From Comamonadaceae bacterium (lineage in GTDB: Bacteria; Pseudomonadota; Gammaproteobacteria; Burkholderiales; Burkholderiaceae_C): a stretch of DNA of 64,000 nucleotides. Below are positions 48,564 through 56,559 of the stretch, piece by piece. The notes beneath the pieces are model-generated. The model was not told the origin of the DNA. It searched no databases and saw only the letters and a program-made list of their open reading frames with translations. The stretch covers positions 1-64,000 of the forward strand of contig CANFOQ010000003.1 of assembly GCA_947448745.1 (NCBI GenBank), given 5' to 3'. The translations under genes and the position numbers were made by a program. Position 1 is the first letter of the stretch. The number at the start of each line of letters is the position of its first letter.

Positions 48564-49496
48564 TTATTTCGAAACAGTTGCAGGCTGTGCACCACGCTTG
48601 AGCAATTGCGCTGCAAGCACACTCAGAGCCAGCAGGGTGCTCAATCCAATGGCCGCCACGTAGCCCCATTCATAGTCACCAAACGTCATTCGGTACAAAT
48701 ACACGGAAATGGTTTCGGTTTGCACACCTGGCCCCCCCTTGGTCATCACGCTGATGGAGTCAAAGACTTTGAAAGACTCCACAGTTCGGAGTGCCAACAC
48801 GATGATGATGACCCGCTTCATACGGGGAATGACGATGCGCTTGAAAATTTGAAATTCGGATGCGCCCAACAGCCTGGCTGCCAATATTTGATCATTGGGA
48901 ACACCCAACATGCCTGCCAACAAAATCAAAAACATGAGTGGTGTCCACTGCCAAATTTCGGACACGATGATGGTGATGATGGCGCGATTGCGGTCAGTCA
49001 GCCATGAGAAATTGGTGGGCAACCCCAGATGGTTGTTGATCGGACCAGTGCCTTGAAAGCACAGGTAAAAAATCAAACCCGCCACGGCAGGTACGATCAT
49101 CATGGGAGTAAGCAAGACGGAATAAAAAAACTTCTTCCCAGGGAATTCGTCGACAAACAAGGTGGCCAAACCCAGTCCCAAGGCAAACTGAATGGGAATC
49201 GTGATGAGCATGATGAACAAGGTTCTACCAATCGCACCCCACATCTCACCGTCTTGCAAGAGTCGCCAGTATTGGCCCAAGTAATCAAAGCTTTCGTAAG
49301 CTTTGTACCAGGGAACGCCATCTAACGGCGACCACATGGTGACGCTTAAATACAGTTGCATGATGAGTGGGAAAACCACAATGAACACCAGCAAAAGCAT
49401 GGTGGGCAAGGTCATCCAAAATCCTAATTTCTCAGGATTTGAGCCCACTTTCCCCCAGTACCCGAGGGACTTATTTGCGTTTGAATTTTGTGTCAT
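48564..49496 (-). CDS. ABC importer permease (CUT1/MalF type)
   Basis: 310 residues with about six membrane segments. It begins WMTLPTMLLLVFIVVFPLIMQLYLSVTMW, contains QILAARLLGASEFQIFKRIVIPRMKR as the cytoplasmic coupling (EAA-like) loop, and ends near VAAIGLSTLLALSVLAAQLL. AAGGA precedes the ATG. It pairs with the permease encoded upstream to form the membrane channel of the importer. Confidence 0.9.
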   Translation of the reverse strand: MTQNSNANKSLGYWGKVGSNPEKLGFWMTLPTMLLLVFIVVFPLIMQLYLSVTMWSPLDGVPWYKAYESFDYLGQYWRLLQDGEMWGAIGRTLFIMLITIPIQFALGLGLATLFVDEFPGKKFFYSVLLTPMMIVPAVAGLIFYLCFQGTGPINNHLGLPTNFSWLTDRNRAIITIIVSEIWQWTPLMFLILLAGMLGVPNDQILAARLLGASEFQIFKRIVIPRMKRVIIIVLALRTVESFKVFDSISVMTKGGPGVQTETISVYLYRMTFGDYEWGYVAAIGLSTLLALSVLAAQLLKRGAQPATVSK

Positions 49497-49522
49497 GTTT
49501 CAATTCCTTATGCATTCAAAAC

Positions 49523-50383
49523 TCATTGCTTGAGTGCGCCAAAAGTCAATCCTCGAACCAAATGCTTTTGAATGAGCAGGCCAAAAACAACGGGTGGTAG
49601 TGCGGCGACCAGGCCAAGAGCCGCTTTCATGCCATACATCTGTCCCCCCATGGCTGATGTCAAGGTGGCCATATAGACAGGCAAAGTGACCCAAATTTTT
49701 TGTGTCAACAGCAAGGCCAAGAGGTAATCGGACCAATTCAAAATAAAGACAAACAAGGCACAGGTGGCTAAACCCGGTTTCACAATCGGCAAAGTGATGC
49801 GCCAAAAGACACGCCAGTGACTGCACCCATCGACGCGTGCCGCTTCTTCAATTTCCACAGGCACTTCATCGAAGAAGGTCTTCATCAACCAAAATGCGAA
49901 TGGCAGTGTGACAATGCCATAGATAAGTGACAGACCCCACCATGTATCAACTGCCCCCAAAAATGCCCACATCACCATCACCGGGATCATCACAGCCAAG
50001 GGTGGAAACAAACGAAGTTGCAGCACTTGCAAAGGCAACCCAGCGCCAACCTTGAAACGCACAACGGCATAGGAAGCCAACGTGCCGCAAACGACTGCAA
50101 TCAGCGTGCCAACGGTGGATGTGACCAAACTGGCCATGAAAGGTTGAAAAATGGTTTTGTCCAAGGACACCACCAAACCTTCAGCGTGACCGTAGATGAG
50201 AAATTCAAAATTTTGAAATGTCGGATTTCGAGGCCACCATGTCAATTGATCCCCCACAGTCGTCCACTCAGGATACGGTTTGAAGGCCATGGTGAACATC
50301 CAATAAAGGGGATACGCCACAAAGAAGACAGCCAATACCAGCAACGCATATCGAACGACATGCCGAGTCATCGAGGTTTTCAC
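49523..50383 (-). CDS. ABC importer permease (CUT1/MalG type)
   Basis: 286 residues from the GTG at 50383, chosen because AAGGA lies six bases upstream; an ATG four codons later is the alternative. Membrane segments start with YALLVLAVFFVAYPLYWMFTMAF. The EAA loop is canonical: EEAARVDGCSHWRVFWRITLPIVKPG. It ends GLTFGALKQ, as MalG-type permeases do (GL..GAVKG). A strong hairpin separates it from the binding-protein gene. Confidence 0.9.
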   Translation of the reverse strand: MKTSMTRHVVRYALLVLAVFFVAYPLYWMFTMAFKPYPEWTTVGDQLTWWPRNPTFQNFEFLIYGHAEGLVVSLDKTIFQPFMASLVTSTVGTLIAVVCGTLASYAVVRFKVGAGLPLQVLQLRLFPPLAVMIPVMVMWAFLGAVDTWWGLSLIYGIVTLPFAFWLMKTFFDEVPVEIEEAARVDGCSHWRVFWRITLPIVKPGLATCALFVFILNWSDYLLALLLTQKIWVTLPVYMATLTSAMGGQMYGMKAALGLVAALPPVVFGLLIQKHLVRGLTFGALKQ

Positions 50384-50410
50384 AGAGATTCCTTTTGCAA
50401 AATGAACTAT

Positions 50411-50434
50411 CCAGGAGTGGAAACCCACTCCTGG
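50411..50434 (-). terminator. Hairpin between binding-protein and permease genes
   Basis: CCAGGAGTGG and its perfect complement flank a four-base loop (10-bp stem). No U-run follows, so it is more likely an RNA-stabilising or attenuating hairpin than a full terminator. Such hairpins often raise the yield of the binding protein relative to the permeases. Confidence 0.7.
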
Positions 50435-50453
50435 AAATCAGTCACTTGGATAC

Positions 50454-52124
50454 TCAGGCTGGATCAACCAAGGTAGGCCATGTCTTGCGACTTGCTGCAA
50501 TGGCCTTCAAGATGCCACTCTTCTCTTGACGCTTGATGATTTGTTCCCATTTTTTCTGGGCCGCAATCATGGCTTCTTTGGCAGTTTTTTGACCTGTTAA
50601 AGCGGCCTGCAACTCTTGATCCAATGCATTGTCCAAAGCAGTTTGACCTGCAAAGTTCAGTGTGGGCGCAGAGCGTGCAATCGTCTTGGGGATCATGTCC
50701 ATCGAGTACGGCTGGTAGGTTGCTGCTACCAGGGGCTCTTTGAAATTTGCCAATTGCATGGGGTCGAAATAACCGCCAGGGTTGCCAGCCATCCAGGTGT
50801 AGGTGCGAGTGGAACTCAGCCATTGCATGAACAGATAGGCTGCTTCGGGATGTTTGCTTTTGGAAGACAACCAGCCAGTGATGTGGTAATACAAAACCGA
50901 GCGACGGTTGATCTTGTCACCAAATTTACGGCCCACCGGCAAGTGCGCAGCCAACTTACCTGTGGCTTTGCTTTTCGGTGATCCATCATCCTTGTAACCA
51001 TCGCCAAACTTGGCAATGTTGGTGTAGATGGCAGTATGCGGACACTTCAAATTCCAAACCGTCGCGTAGGCTTCGGCCCATGTGAAAGTCAAGGCATCAG
51101 GTGGGGACCACTTGAAACTGTTCACGTGTTCGTTGGCGCACTGAATACCTAGTTCGGTGGCCAGATTGGGTTTGCCGTTTTCGTCGAAGAAATAGAAGTT
51201 GGGCATGGCCATGGATGCGAAGCGACTGTAGAAAGTCGCCAAACCCCAAAATGGACTCATCAGGTTGCCGTTTCCGTACATGGGGCCATTGCCTACATCC
51301 AGGCCAGTGAAAAATTCGGAAATTTTGTCCACTTCCTCCCATGTGTTGGCTGGGCCGAGCTTGTAACCGTATTTGTCGGCGAACTTCTTCTGGACATCTG
51401 GTTTCTCATAGATGTCTTTCAAGTAAAACCAAGTTTGAAAGTCACCGTCCAAGCTGAATGAGTAGTAGCTGCCGTTGTAGGTGTAAAGCAACTTCTCCAT
51501 TTCAGGCGTTGGGGTGCCACGTTGTGGGTCTGCCCAATCAGGCTTGTAGGCTTTGACAAACGGGTCACAGTTGACGGCACCACCTGCAGCGACCAAGTCA
51601 CCGGTGGAGTTCCATGGGCCGGTGTAGATGTCAAACTGACCTGACCCTGTGGTCACATCTTGCATGACTTTTTTGAAAATATCGTCCGCTGTGGCACCAA
51701 CGATGTCGATCTCAATGCCTGTTTCACGTTCCCACACTTCTTTGGCAGATGGTGCCCCCGTGGGATAAGTTTGTGCACCAATTTTTCCAACTGGGAAAGG
51801 CTTGGTGATTTGTCCAATCGCCCCATCGGTCAGCAACATGGTGAGTTTCTTGGGCGCTTTGCCTGCGGCTTTTAATTTTTTAATGCCTTCAATTGCACGT
51901 CCTTCCGACATGGAAGCGTTGTATTGGAAACGTTCAGCACCGTTGAAACCGGTGGGCCCGCCCGTCATGCCTGGTGCCAATCCACCTTTATTTTGGGCCA
52001 TGCCTGCAATGGGGTTAGCTGTCAGTGCCGCACCTGCGCCCAATGCACCAGCTTGCTGAAGAAAGCCGCGACGTGAGGGTTTAACCGTGTCGTCATGCAC
52101 ATTAGATTCGTCTTTGTTATCCAT
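50454..52124 (-). CDS. ABC importer periplasmic substrate-binding protein with Tat signal
   Basis: 556 residues, larger than usual sugar-binding proteins (about 400-450) and close to the size of rhizobial GlpV-type proteins. The start PSRRGFLQQAGALGAGAALTANPIAG is a twin-arginine signal. The body fits an extracellular solute-binding family 1 protein (EVWERETGIEIDIVGATADDIFKKVMQDVTTGSGQFDIYTGPWNSTGDLV, AAYLFMQWLSSTRTYTWMAGNPGGYFDP). AGGAGAC lies before the ATG. A sigma-54-like promoter and the GTGACAGTCAC palindrome are upstream. The ligand is unknown: glycerol or another polyol by family, acetoin or 2,3-butanediol by context. Confidence 0.9.
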   Translation of the reverse strand: MDNKDESNVHDDTVKPSRRGFLQQAGALGAGAALTANPIAGMAQNKGGLAPGMTGGPTGFNGAERFQYNASMSEGRAIEGIKKLKAAGKAPKKLTMLLTDGAIGQITKPFPVGKIGAQTYPTGAPSAKEVWERETGIEIDIVGATADDIFKKVMQDVTTGSGQFDIYTGPWNSTGDLVAAGGAVNCDPFVKAYKPDWADPQRGTPTPEMEKLLYTYNGSYYSFSLDGDFQTWFYLKDIYEKPDVQKKFADKYGYKLGPANTWEEVDKISEFFTGLDVGNGPMYGNGNLMSPFWGLATFYSRFASMAMPNFYFFDENGKPNLATELGIQCANEHVNSFKWSPPDALTFTWAEAYATVWNLKCPHTAIYTNIAKFGDGYKDDGSPKSKATGKLAAHLPVGRKFGDKINRRSVLYYHITGWLSSKSKHPEAAYLFMQWLSSTRTYTWMAGNPGGYFDPMQLANFKEPLVAATYQPYSMDMIPKTIARSAPTLNFAGQTALDNALDQELQAALTGQKTAKEAMIAAQKKWEQIIKRQEKSGILKAIAASRKTWPTLVDPA

Positions 52125-52206
52125 TGATGTCTCCTGGTTTTGTCAAGTGGACTTGCCATTGGGCAAGGAAAGGAACAACTCTTTGGCTGCTCTCCTAACT
52201 CACTTC

Positions 52207-52221
52207 TCAAGAAACATGCCA
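52207..52221 (-). promoter_or_regulatory. Candidate sigma-54 promoter of the ABC importer operon
   Basis: TGGCAT (52221-52216), GTTTC, TTGA (52210-52207) on the minus strand. The -24 GG is present, but the -12 GC reads GA, so the match is weaker than at the two aco promoters. Support comes mainly from the palindrome placed about 125-130 bp upstream. Confidence 0.4.
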
Positions 52222-52299
52222 TGCAAAAACAAGATCTTCAACACTTGCAAACCTATGATTCATATGGATTTATTAGTTGACCGGTGTCAATCTACTGCA

Positions 52300-52330
52300 A
52301 CTGTCACATGTGAGACGCTGTGACAGTCAC
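52300..52330. promoter_or_regulatory. Candidate AcoR enhancer sites upstream of the ABC importer operon
   Basis: ACTGTCAC (52300-52307) and GTGACAGT (52320-52327) form an inverted repeat with a 12-base spacer. The right arm is part of the palindrome GTGACAGTCAC (52320-52330), identical to the site upstream of acoX. A further half-site (GTGACATG) follows near 52341. Paired sites at this distance are typical for sigma-54 activators. Confidence 0.5.
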
Positions 52331-52359
52331 GCGACATGCCGTGACATGCACTGCCGAAT

Positions 52360-53229
52360 TCATGCTTGTTCCTTTGAATCAGCGATGTCTTGAATGTGCA
52401 TTGATCTAGGGGAAAACCCATGGTTCAAGGGCCCATGACCTTGTCCAGTTTGAACACTGGCACCATGCTTCAAAGCTTGGTAAATAAAGTCGCGTGAGGA
52501 TGCCACAGCGCTTGGCAAATCGAGCCCCAAAGCCAAATAGGCCGCAATGGCTGACGACAGTGTGCAGCCTGTGCCATGCGTGTTGTGGGTTGGAATTCGC
52601 GCCGATGAAAATTCATGGTGTGCGCCCGAGGCCAAAGCCAACACATCCCACAACTCATCACCCGGCAGATGGCCGCCTTTGATCAGTACGTTGCGAGCCC
52701 CCATGGATTGCAAAAACCGAACGGCCACTGTGAGGTCTTTTTTGGTTTTCAGATTTTGCTTCAATAACCAGCCTGCTTCATCCAGATTGGGGGTGATGAG
52801 TGTCACCAAGGGAAACAGCCGTTTGACCAATACTTCCATGGTTTCTTCGGTAATCAATTGATCTCCACTGGTAGCCACCATCACTGGATCAAAAACAACT
52901 TGTTGAAGACCATAGTGCTCGATGGCCCAAGCAACCACCTCCACCAACTCGGGACTGTGCAACATGCCAATCTTCAAGGCATCAATCCCGATGTCATCAA
53001 TCACCGATTGAATTTGCAGCTTCAAGAAGTCCGCAGAAACGGCTTGAATACCTTGAACACCCACTGTGTTTTGGGCCGTGAGTGCGGTGATGGCTGCCAT
53101 GCCAAAGCAACCAAGCGCCATGAAGGTTTTCAAGTCTGCTTGAATGCCTGCTCCGCCACTGCTGTCTGATCCCGCAATGGATAAACATCGGGGGTACTTG
53201 TTGTTTTTAGAGGGTAAATGGGTGGTCAT
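52360..53229 (-). CDS. thiD: Hydroxymethylpyrimidine (phosphate) kinase
   Basis: 289 residues, ribokinase-like fold. CLSIAGSDSSGGAGIQADLKTF is the HMP-binding start and THNTHGTGCTLSSAIAA holds the catalytic Cys and anion hole. VLIKGGHLPGDE and VVFDPVMVATSGDQLI also match ThiD. It phosphorylates HMP and HMP-P for thiamine synthesis. It lies upstream of the ABC importer on the same strand, separated by the regulatory gap, so its link to the aco genes is by cofactor (thiamine diphosphate for E1) rather than by obvious co-transcription. Confidence 0.94.
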   Translation of the reverse strand: MTTHLPSKNNKYPRCLSIAGSDSSGGAGIQADLKTFMALGCFGMAAITALTAQNTVGVQGIQAVSADFLKLQIQSVIDDIGIDALKIGMLHSPELVEVVAWAIEHYGLQQVVFDPVMVATSGDQLITEETMEVLVKRLFPLVTLITPNLDEAGWLLKQNLKTKKDLTVAVRFLQSMGARNVLIKGGHLPGDELWDVLALASGAHHEFSSARIPTHNTHGTGCTLSSAIAAYLALGLDLPSAVASSRDFIYQALKHGASVQTGQGHGPLNHGFSPRSMHIQDIADSKEQA

Positions 53230-53306
53230 GAATAAACTCCATCAATATTTGCTACCTTCACCCTTTAGCAAATTTCAGTCCAGTTCAATCAACTTGCAAA
53301 TAAACC

Positions 53307-53774
53307 ATGAAAATTCTTTTTGTATGCATGGGAAATATCTGCCGAAGTCCAACTGCAGAGGGTGTGATGCGGCACCTCATGACAAAAGCCCAACTGAACG
53401 AGCGCATCCATGTGGATTCGGCAGCAACGCACAATTACCAAATAGGATCTGCGCCCGATTCAAGAACACAGCAGCATGCGCTGCAAAGAGGCTATGACTT
53501 ATCGGCTCTGCGAGCCAGGTTGTTGACGCATGAAGATTTTGAACATTTTGATTTGATTTTGACCATGGACCACAACAATCAAACAACTGTCAACGAGCGA
53601 TGCCCTGAAAACCTCAGACACAAAGTTCGTTATTTCTCAGAATTTTTCGAGCAATACGAACTCACAGAAATTCCCGACCCCTACTATGGTGAAGCGAAAG
53701 ACTTTGAATTGGTTTTGGATTTGGTTGAAGACGGTGTAAAAGGGCTGATCAGCCATTGCATCAGGCCAAGCTGA
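53307..53774 (+). CDS. Low-molecular-weight protein-tyrosine phosphatase
   Basis: 155 residues, the family length. The P-loop CMGNICRS starts at Cys7 (C-x5-R-S), and the general-acid Asp lies in IPDPYYGEAKDF. The fold is that of cytosolic LMW-PTPs, which also include arsenate reductases; the DPYYG motif supports the phosphatase. It is divergent from thiD and overlaps the end of the convergent rlmB by 14 bp. Confidence 0.93.
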   Translation: MKILFVCMGNICRSPTAEGVMRHLMTKAQLNERIHVDSAATHNYQIGSAPDSRTQQHALQRGYDLSALRARLLTHEDFEHFDLILTMDHNNQTTVNERCPENLRHKVRYFSEFFEQYELTEIPDPYYGEAKDFELVLDLVEDGVKGLISHCIRPS

Positions 53775-54513
53775 TCCGTTGCCGCACCGTTTCAAACAAA
53801 CAAATGCCGCTGGCCACCGACACGTTCAAACTCTCCACGCCACCGGCCATCGGAATGCGCACCAGTTGATCGCAGGTTTTGCGGGTGAGTTGACGCATCC
53901 CATCGCCTTCTGCACCCAAGACCCACGCAGTGGGGATTTTCAAATCCACCTCATACAGTGTTTTTGGCGCATCGTCACTGGTGCCGGTGATCCAAATGTT
54001 GCGCTCTTTGAGTTCATTCAAGGTGCGGGCTAAATTCGTCACCATGAAGTACGGCACGGTGTCGGCCGCACCACTGGCCACTTTGGACACGGTGGCGTTG
54101 ATGCCCACGGCATGGTCTTTGGGGGCGATGACTGCGTGCACACCCGCGCCATCGGCCACGCGCAAACACGCGCCCAAGTTGTGCGGATCGGTGATGCCAT
54201 CCAAAACCAGAATCAAGGCCGGTTCATCGGCGGGCAAGGCTTCCAAACACGCATCGAGTGACTTGGCAATGTCAATTTGGTACACCCGCGCCACCACACC
54301 TTGGTGACCATGACTGCCGGCGAGTTGCGCCAAGCGTGGGCCATCGGACTCGACCAATTTCACTTTGGCTTCTTTGGCACGTTCTTGAAATTGCCGCATG
54401 CGGGCATCACGTCTGGTTGGGTCGATGAACACTTCGATGACGGAGGCAGGTGCGGTCTTCAAACGCACACCGACGGCGTGGAATCCAAACATCACTTTGA
54501 TCGGGCTGGCCAT
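53761..54513 (-). CDS. rlmB: 23S rRNA (guanosine-2'-O-)-methyltransferase RlmB
   Basis: 250 residues. N-terminal substrate-binding domain (VMFGFHAVGVRLKTAPASVIEVFID, HGHQGVVARV), then the SpoU/SPOUT knot with motifs LDGITDPHNLGACLRVADGAGVHAVI, AWVLGAEGDGMRQLT and IPMAGGVESLNVSVASGICLFE. In E. coli RlmB methylates G2251 of 23S rRNA. AGGA precedes the ATG. Confidence 0.94.
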   Translation of the reverse strand: MASPIKVMFGFHAVGVRLKTAPASVIEVFIDPTRRDARMRQFQERAKEAKVKLVESDGPRLAQLAGSHGHQGVVARVYQIDIAKSLDACLEALPADEPALILVLDGITDPHNLGACLRVADGAGVHAVIAPKDHAVGINATVSKVASGAADTVPYFMVTNLARTLNELKERNIWITGTSDDAPKTLYEVDLKIPTAWVLGAEGDGMRQLTRKTCDQLVRIPMAGGVESLNVSVASGICLFETVRQRISLA

Positions 54514-54531
54514 AACGGTTCCTGTGAAAAT

Positions 54532-55665
54532 TCAAACCACCGGCGCTTGCAGATCACGCAAGGGATGCGCATCTGCGGGCCAAGGGCTGTTGAAAAAAGG
54601 CGTCACCATGTCGGCGGTGACTTCATGGATGTGCGCGGGCAACCAACGCGGTGCATGGTCTTTGTCCACGGCCAAAGCACGAATACCCTCCACCGTGTCG
54701 CTTTGCGCTGGTGTGCGTTGCAAATGCAAGGGATGAAAACTGTGGCGCACCAAATCACGCTCCATGCGCAACTCGTCACTCAGGTTCATGGCGCGAGCGC
54801 GGCGAATTTGTTCAAGGGTGACCGCCAGCATCAAGGGGGATCGTTTGTGCAAAGCCTCCAAGGCTTGTGTGTGGCCAGCGGCTTTCAAAGCTTGCGCAAT
54901 GCCTTGCATATCGGCTGCACTGAAGGCCTGGTTCAAGCTGTCGGTCCACCAAGCGGGCGCGGTTGCAAGCGCTTGGTGCGTGGCTGCTTTGAAGGCGGCA
55001 CTGAAGCTTTCCAAAGCATCAGGCTGGGACCAATGGTGTTTGGGTAGCTGTGCCCACAGTGCGTTCAAAGAGGCACTGTCCATCAACACATCGGCCAAGC
55101 CTGCGAACACGGCCTCCGCCCCATTCAACATCTGACCGGTCAGGCCCAAGTACTCGCCCAAGGCGCCATCACAACGGCTGAGGAAATAACCGCCGCCTAC
55201 ATCGGGAAACAAACCGATCATGGTTTCGGGCATGGCCATTTTGGTGCGCTCGGTGGCGATGCGCAGTGATGCACCTTGTGCCAAGCCCATGCCACCACCC
55301 ATCACCACACCATCCATGAAAACGATGCAGGGTTTGGCGTAATGGTGAATCAAATGGTTCAAGCGGTATTCTTCGGTGAAGAAATCATCCAAGGCTGCGT
55401 CGCCAGCCAATGCGGCTGTGTGAAAAAAGCGAATATCACCACCCGCACAAAACGCCCCAAACGCGCCCTCTTTGCCCATGCCGCGCATGGCCACAGCTTG
55501 CACACGATCGTCTTGCGCCCACGCCAACAACACCTCGGTGAGGTTGCGCACCATGCCCAAGGACAAGGCATTCAAGGCCTTGGCACGGTTCAAGGTGATC
55601 AGGCCCACCGAGCCTTGCACCTCGGCCAACACATCACCGTCTGGGATTGAAAAAGGATCATTCAT
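54532..55665 (-). CDS. Enoyl-CoA hydratase/isomerase family protein, 3-hydroxyisobutyryl-CoA hydrolase-like
   Basis: 377 residues from the ATG at 55665 (AGGAAG upstream), overlapping the end of the permease gene by eight bases. The crotonase core is clear: VGLITLNRAKALNALSLGMV, AFCAGGDIRFF, GVVMGGGMGLAQGASLRIATERTKMAMPETMIGLFPDVGGGYFLSR. The length and the C-terminal half fit the ECH_2 group, which includes 3-hydroxyisobutyryl-CoA hydrolases of valine degradation; a plain hydratase would be about 260 residues. No other valine-degradation gene is adjacent. Confidence 0.85.
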   Translation of the reverse strand: MNDPFSIPDGDVLAEVQGSVGLITLNRAKALNALSLGMVRNLTEVLLAWAQDDRVQAVAMRGMGKEGAFGAFCAGGDIRFFHTAALAGDAALDDFFTEEYRLNHLIHHYAKPCIVFMDGVVMGGGMGLAQGASLRIATERTKMAMPETMIGLFPDVGGGYFLSRCDGALGEYLGLTGQMLNGAEAVFAGLADVLMDSASLNALWAQLPKHHWSQPDALESFSAAFKAATHQALATAPAWWTDSLNQAFSAADMQGIAQALKAAGHTQALEALHKRSPLMLAVTLEQIRRARAMNLSDELRMERDLVRHSFHPLHLQRTPAQSDTVEGIRALAVDKDHAPRWLPAHIHEVTADMVTPFFNSPWPADAHPLRDLQAPVV

Positions 55666-56548
55666 GTTGCGTCTTCCTGCTTCGCGATTCGTTCCACGCC
55701 AAAGCGCACAGCACCAAGCCGCCGCCCACCAACACATTCAAACCGGGCTCTTCACCAGCGCCCCACCAAGCCCAGGCGATGCCAAACAACACCTCCAGCA
55801 AGGCCAACAGCGCCACTTCGTGCGAAGCCAAGACTTGCGCGGCCCGCACCGCCAGCAAACAAGGCACGGCCAATTGAAACAAGCCCAATGCGGCCAACCA
55901 AGCAACGTCGCTGACACTGGCCACTGGCGGCCAAGCCAAGGGTGCGGTGTACAGACTGGACAAGACCGCACCGACCCACACGGCCGGCATGAAATCTGAC
56001 GCTTGCTCGGTGCTTTGCAGATGGTGTGTCACGGTCCATTGCACAGCACCCGCCAGCGGCACACACAAGGCCACAGCCATGCCCCACACATGCCGCGTGT
56101 CTTCCAATTGCACTTGGCTCACGAACATGAAGGCCATGCCAGCACTGGCGGCAGCGATGGCCCACCAGGTGTGCGCGGCCAAAGGTTTTTTCAGCACCAC
56201 GCGTGACAGCAAAGCGGTGAACATCGGCCCCATCGCCATCGTGATGAGCACATTGGCCACGGTGGTCATGGTCAGGGCCAGCATGAAGGCGGTGAACATC
56301 ACCGACCAACACACGCCCGAGAGCCAAAATGTTTTTTGCCGCCAAGGCAGTTGCGTGAACAGGGCCCGGCCTTTCAGCCAAGGCAGCAACACGCTGAGCG
56401 ACAGCATGGTGAAAAAGCTGCGCCAGAACGTGACTTCAAAGCCTTGGGCCTGCGTCATCTGGCGCGACACCACCCCCGCGATGGACCACAGCAAGGTGGC
56501 CAGCACCATCAGCCCCAAGGCTTGTGTGTGGCTGAGCTTGTTGGCCAT
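55658..56548 (-). CDS. DMT superfamily (EamA) permease
   Basis: 296 residues with about ten hydrophobic segments in two EamA repeats (residues about 10-135 and 155-285). Typical marks are ALGLMVLATLLWSIAGVVSRQM at the start, FWRSFFTMLSL after the first hairpin, and ALLALLEVLFGIAWAWWGAGEEP before the last helix. Substrate unknown; such proteins export amino acids or other metabolites. It sits 11 bp after typA and overlaps the crotonase-type gene. Confidence 0.88.
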   Translation of the reverse strand: MANKLSHTQALGLMVLATLLWSIAGVVSRQMTQAQGFEVTFWRSFFTMLSLSVLLPWLKGRALFTQLPWRQKTFWLSGVCWSVMFTAFMLALTMTTVANVLITMAMGPMFTALLSRVVLKKPLAAHTWWAIAAASAGMAFMFVSQVQLEDTRHVWGMAVALCVPLAGAVQWTVTHHLQSTEQASDFMPAVWVGAVLSSLYTAPLAWPPVASVSDVAWLAALGLFQLAVPCLLAVRAAQVLASHEVALLALLEVLFGIAWAWWGAGEEPGLNVLVGGGLVLCALAWNESRSRKTQHE

Positions 56549-56559
56549 CGCTTGTGGGG

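Noticed and set aside
53229-53307. A TPP riboswitch upstream of thiD
   Set aside because: The gap to the divergent phosphatase gene is only about 77 bp, and I could not find the conserved TPP-box sequence (CUGAGA...) in it.
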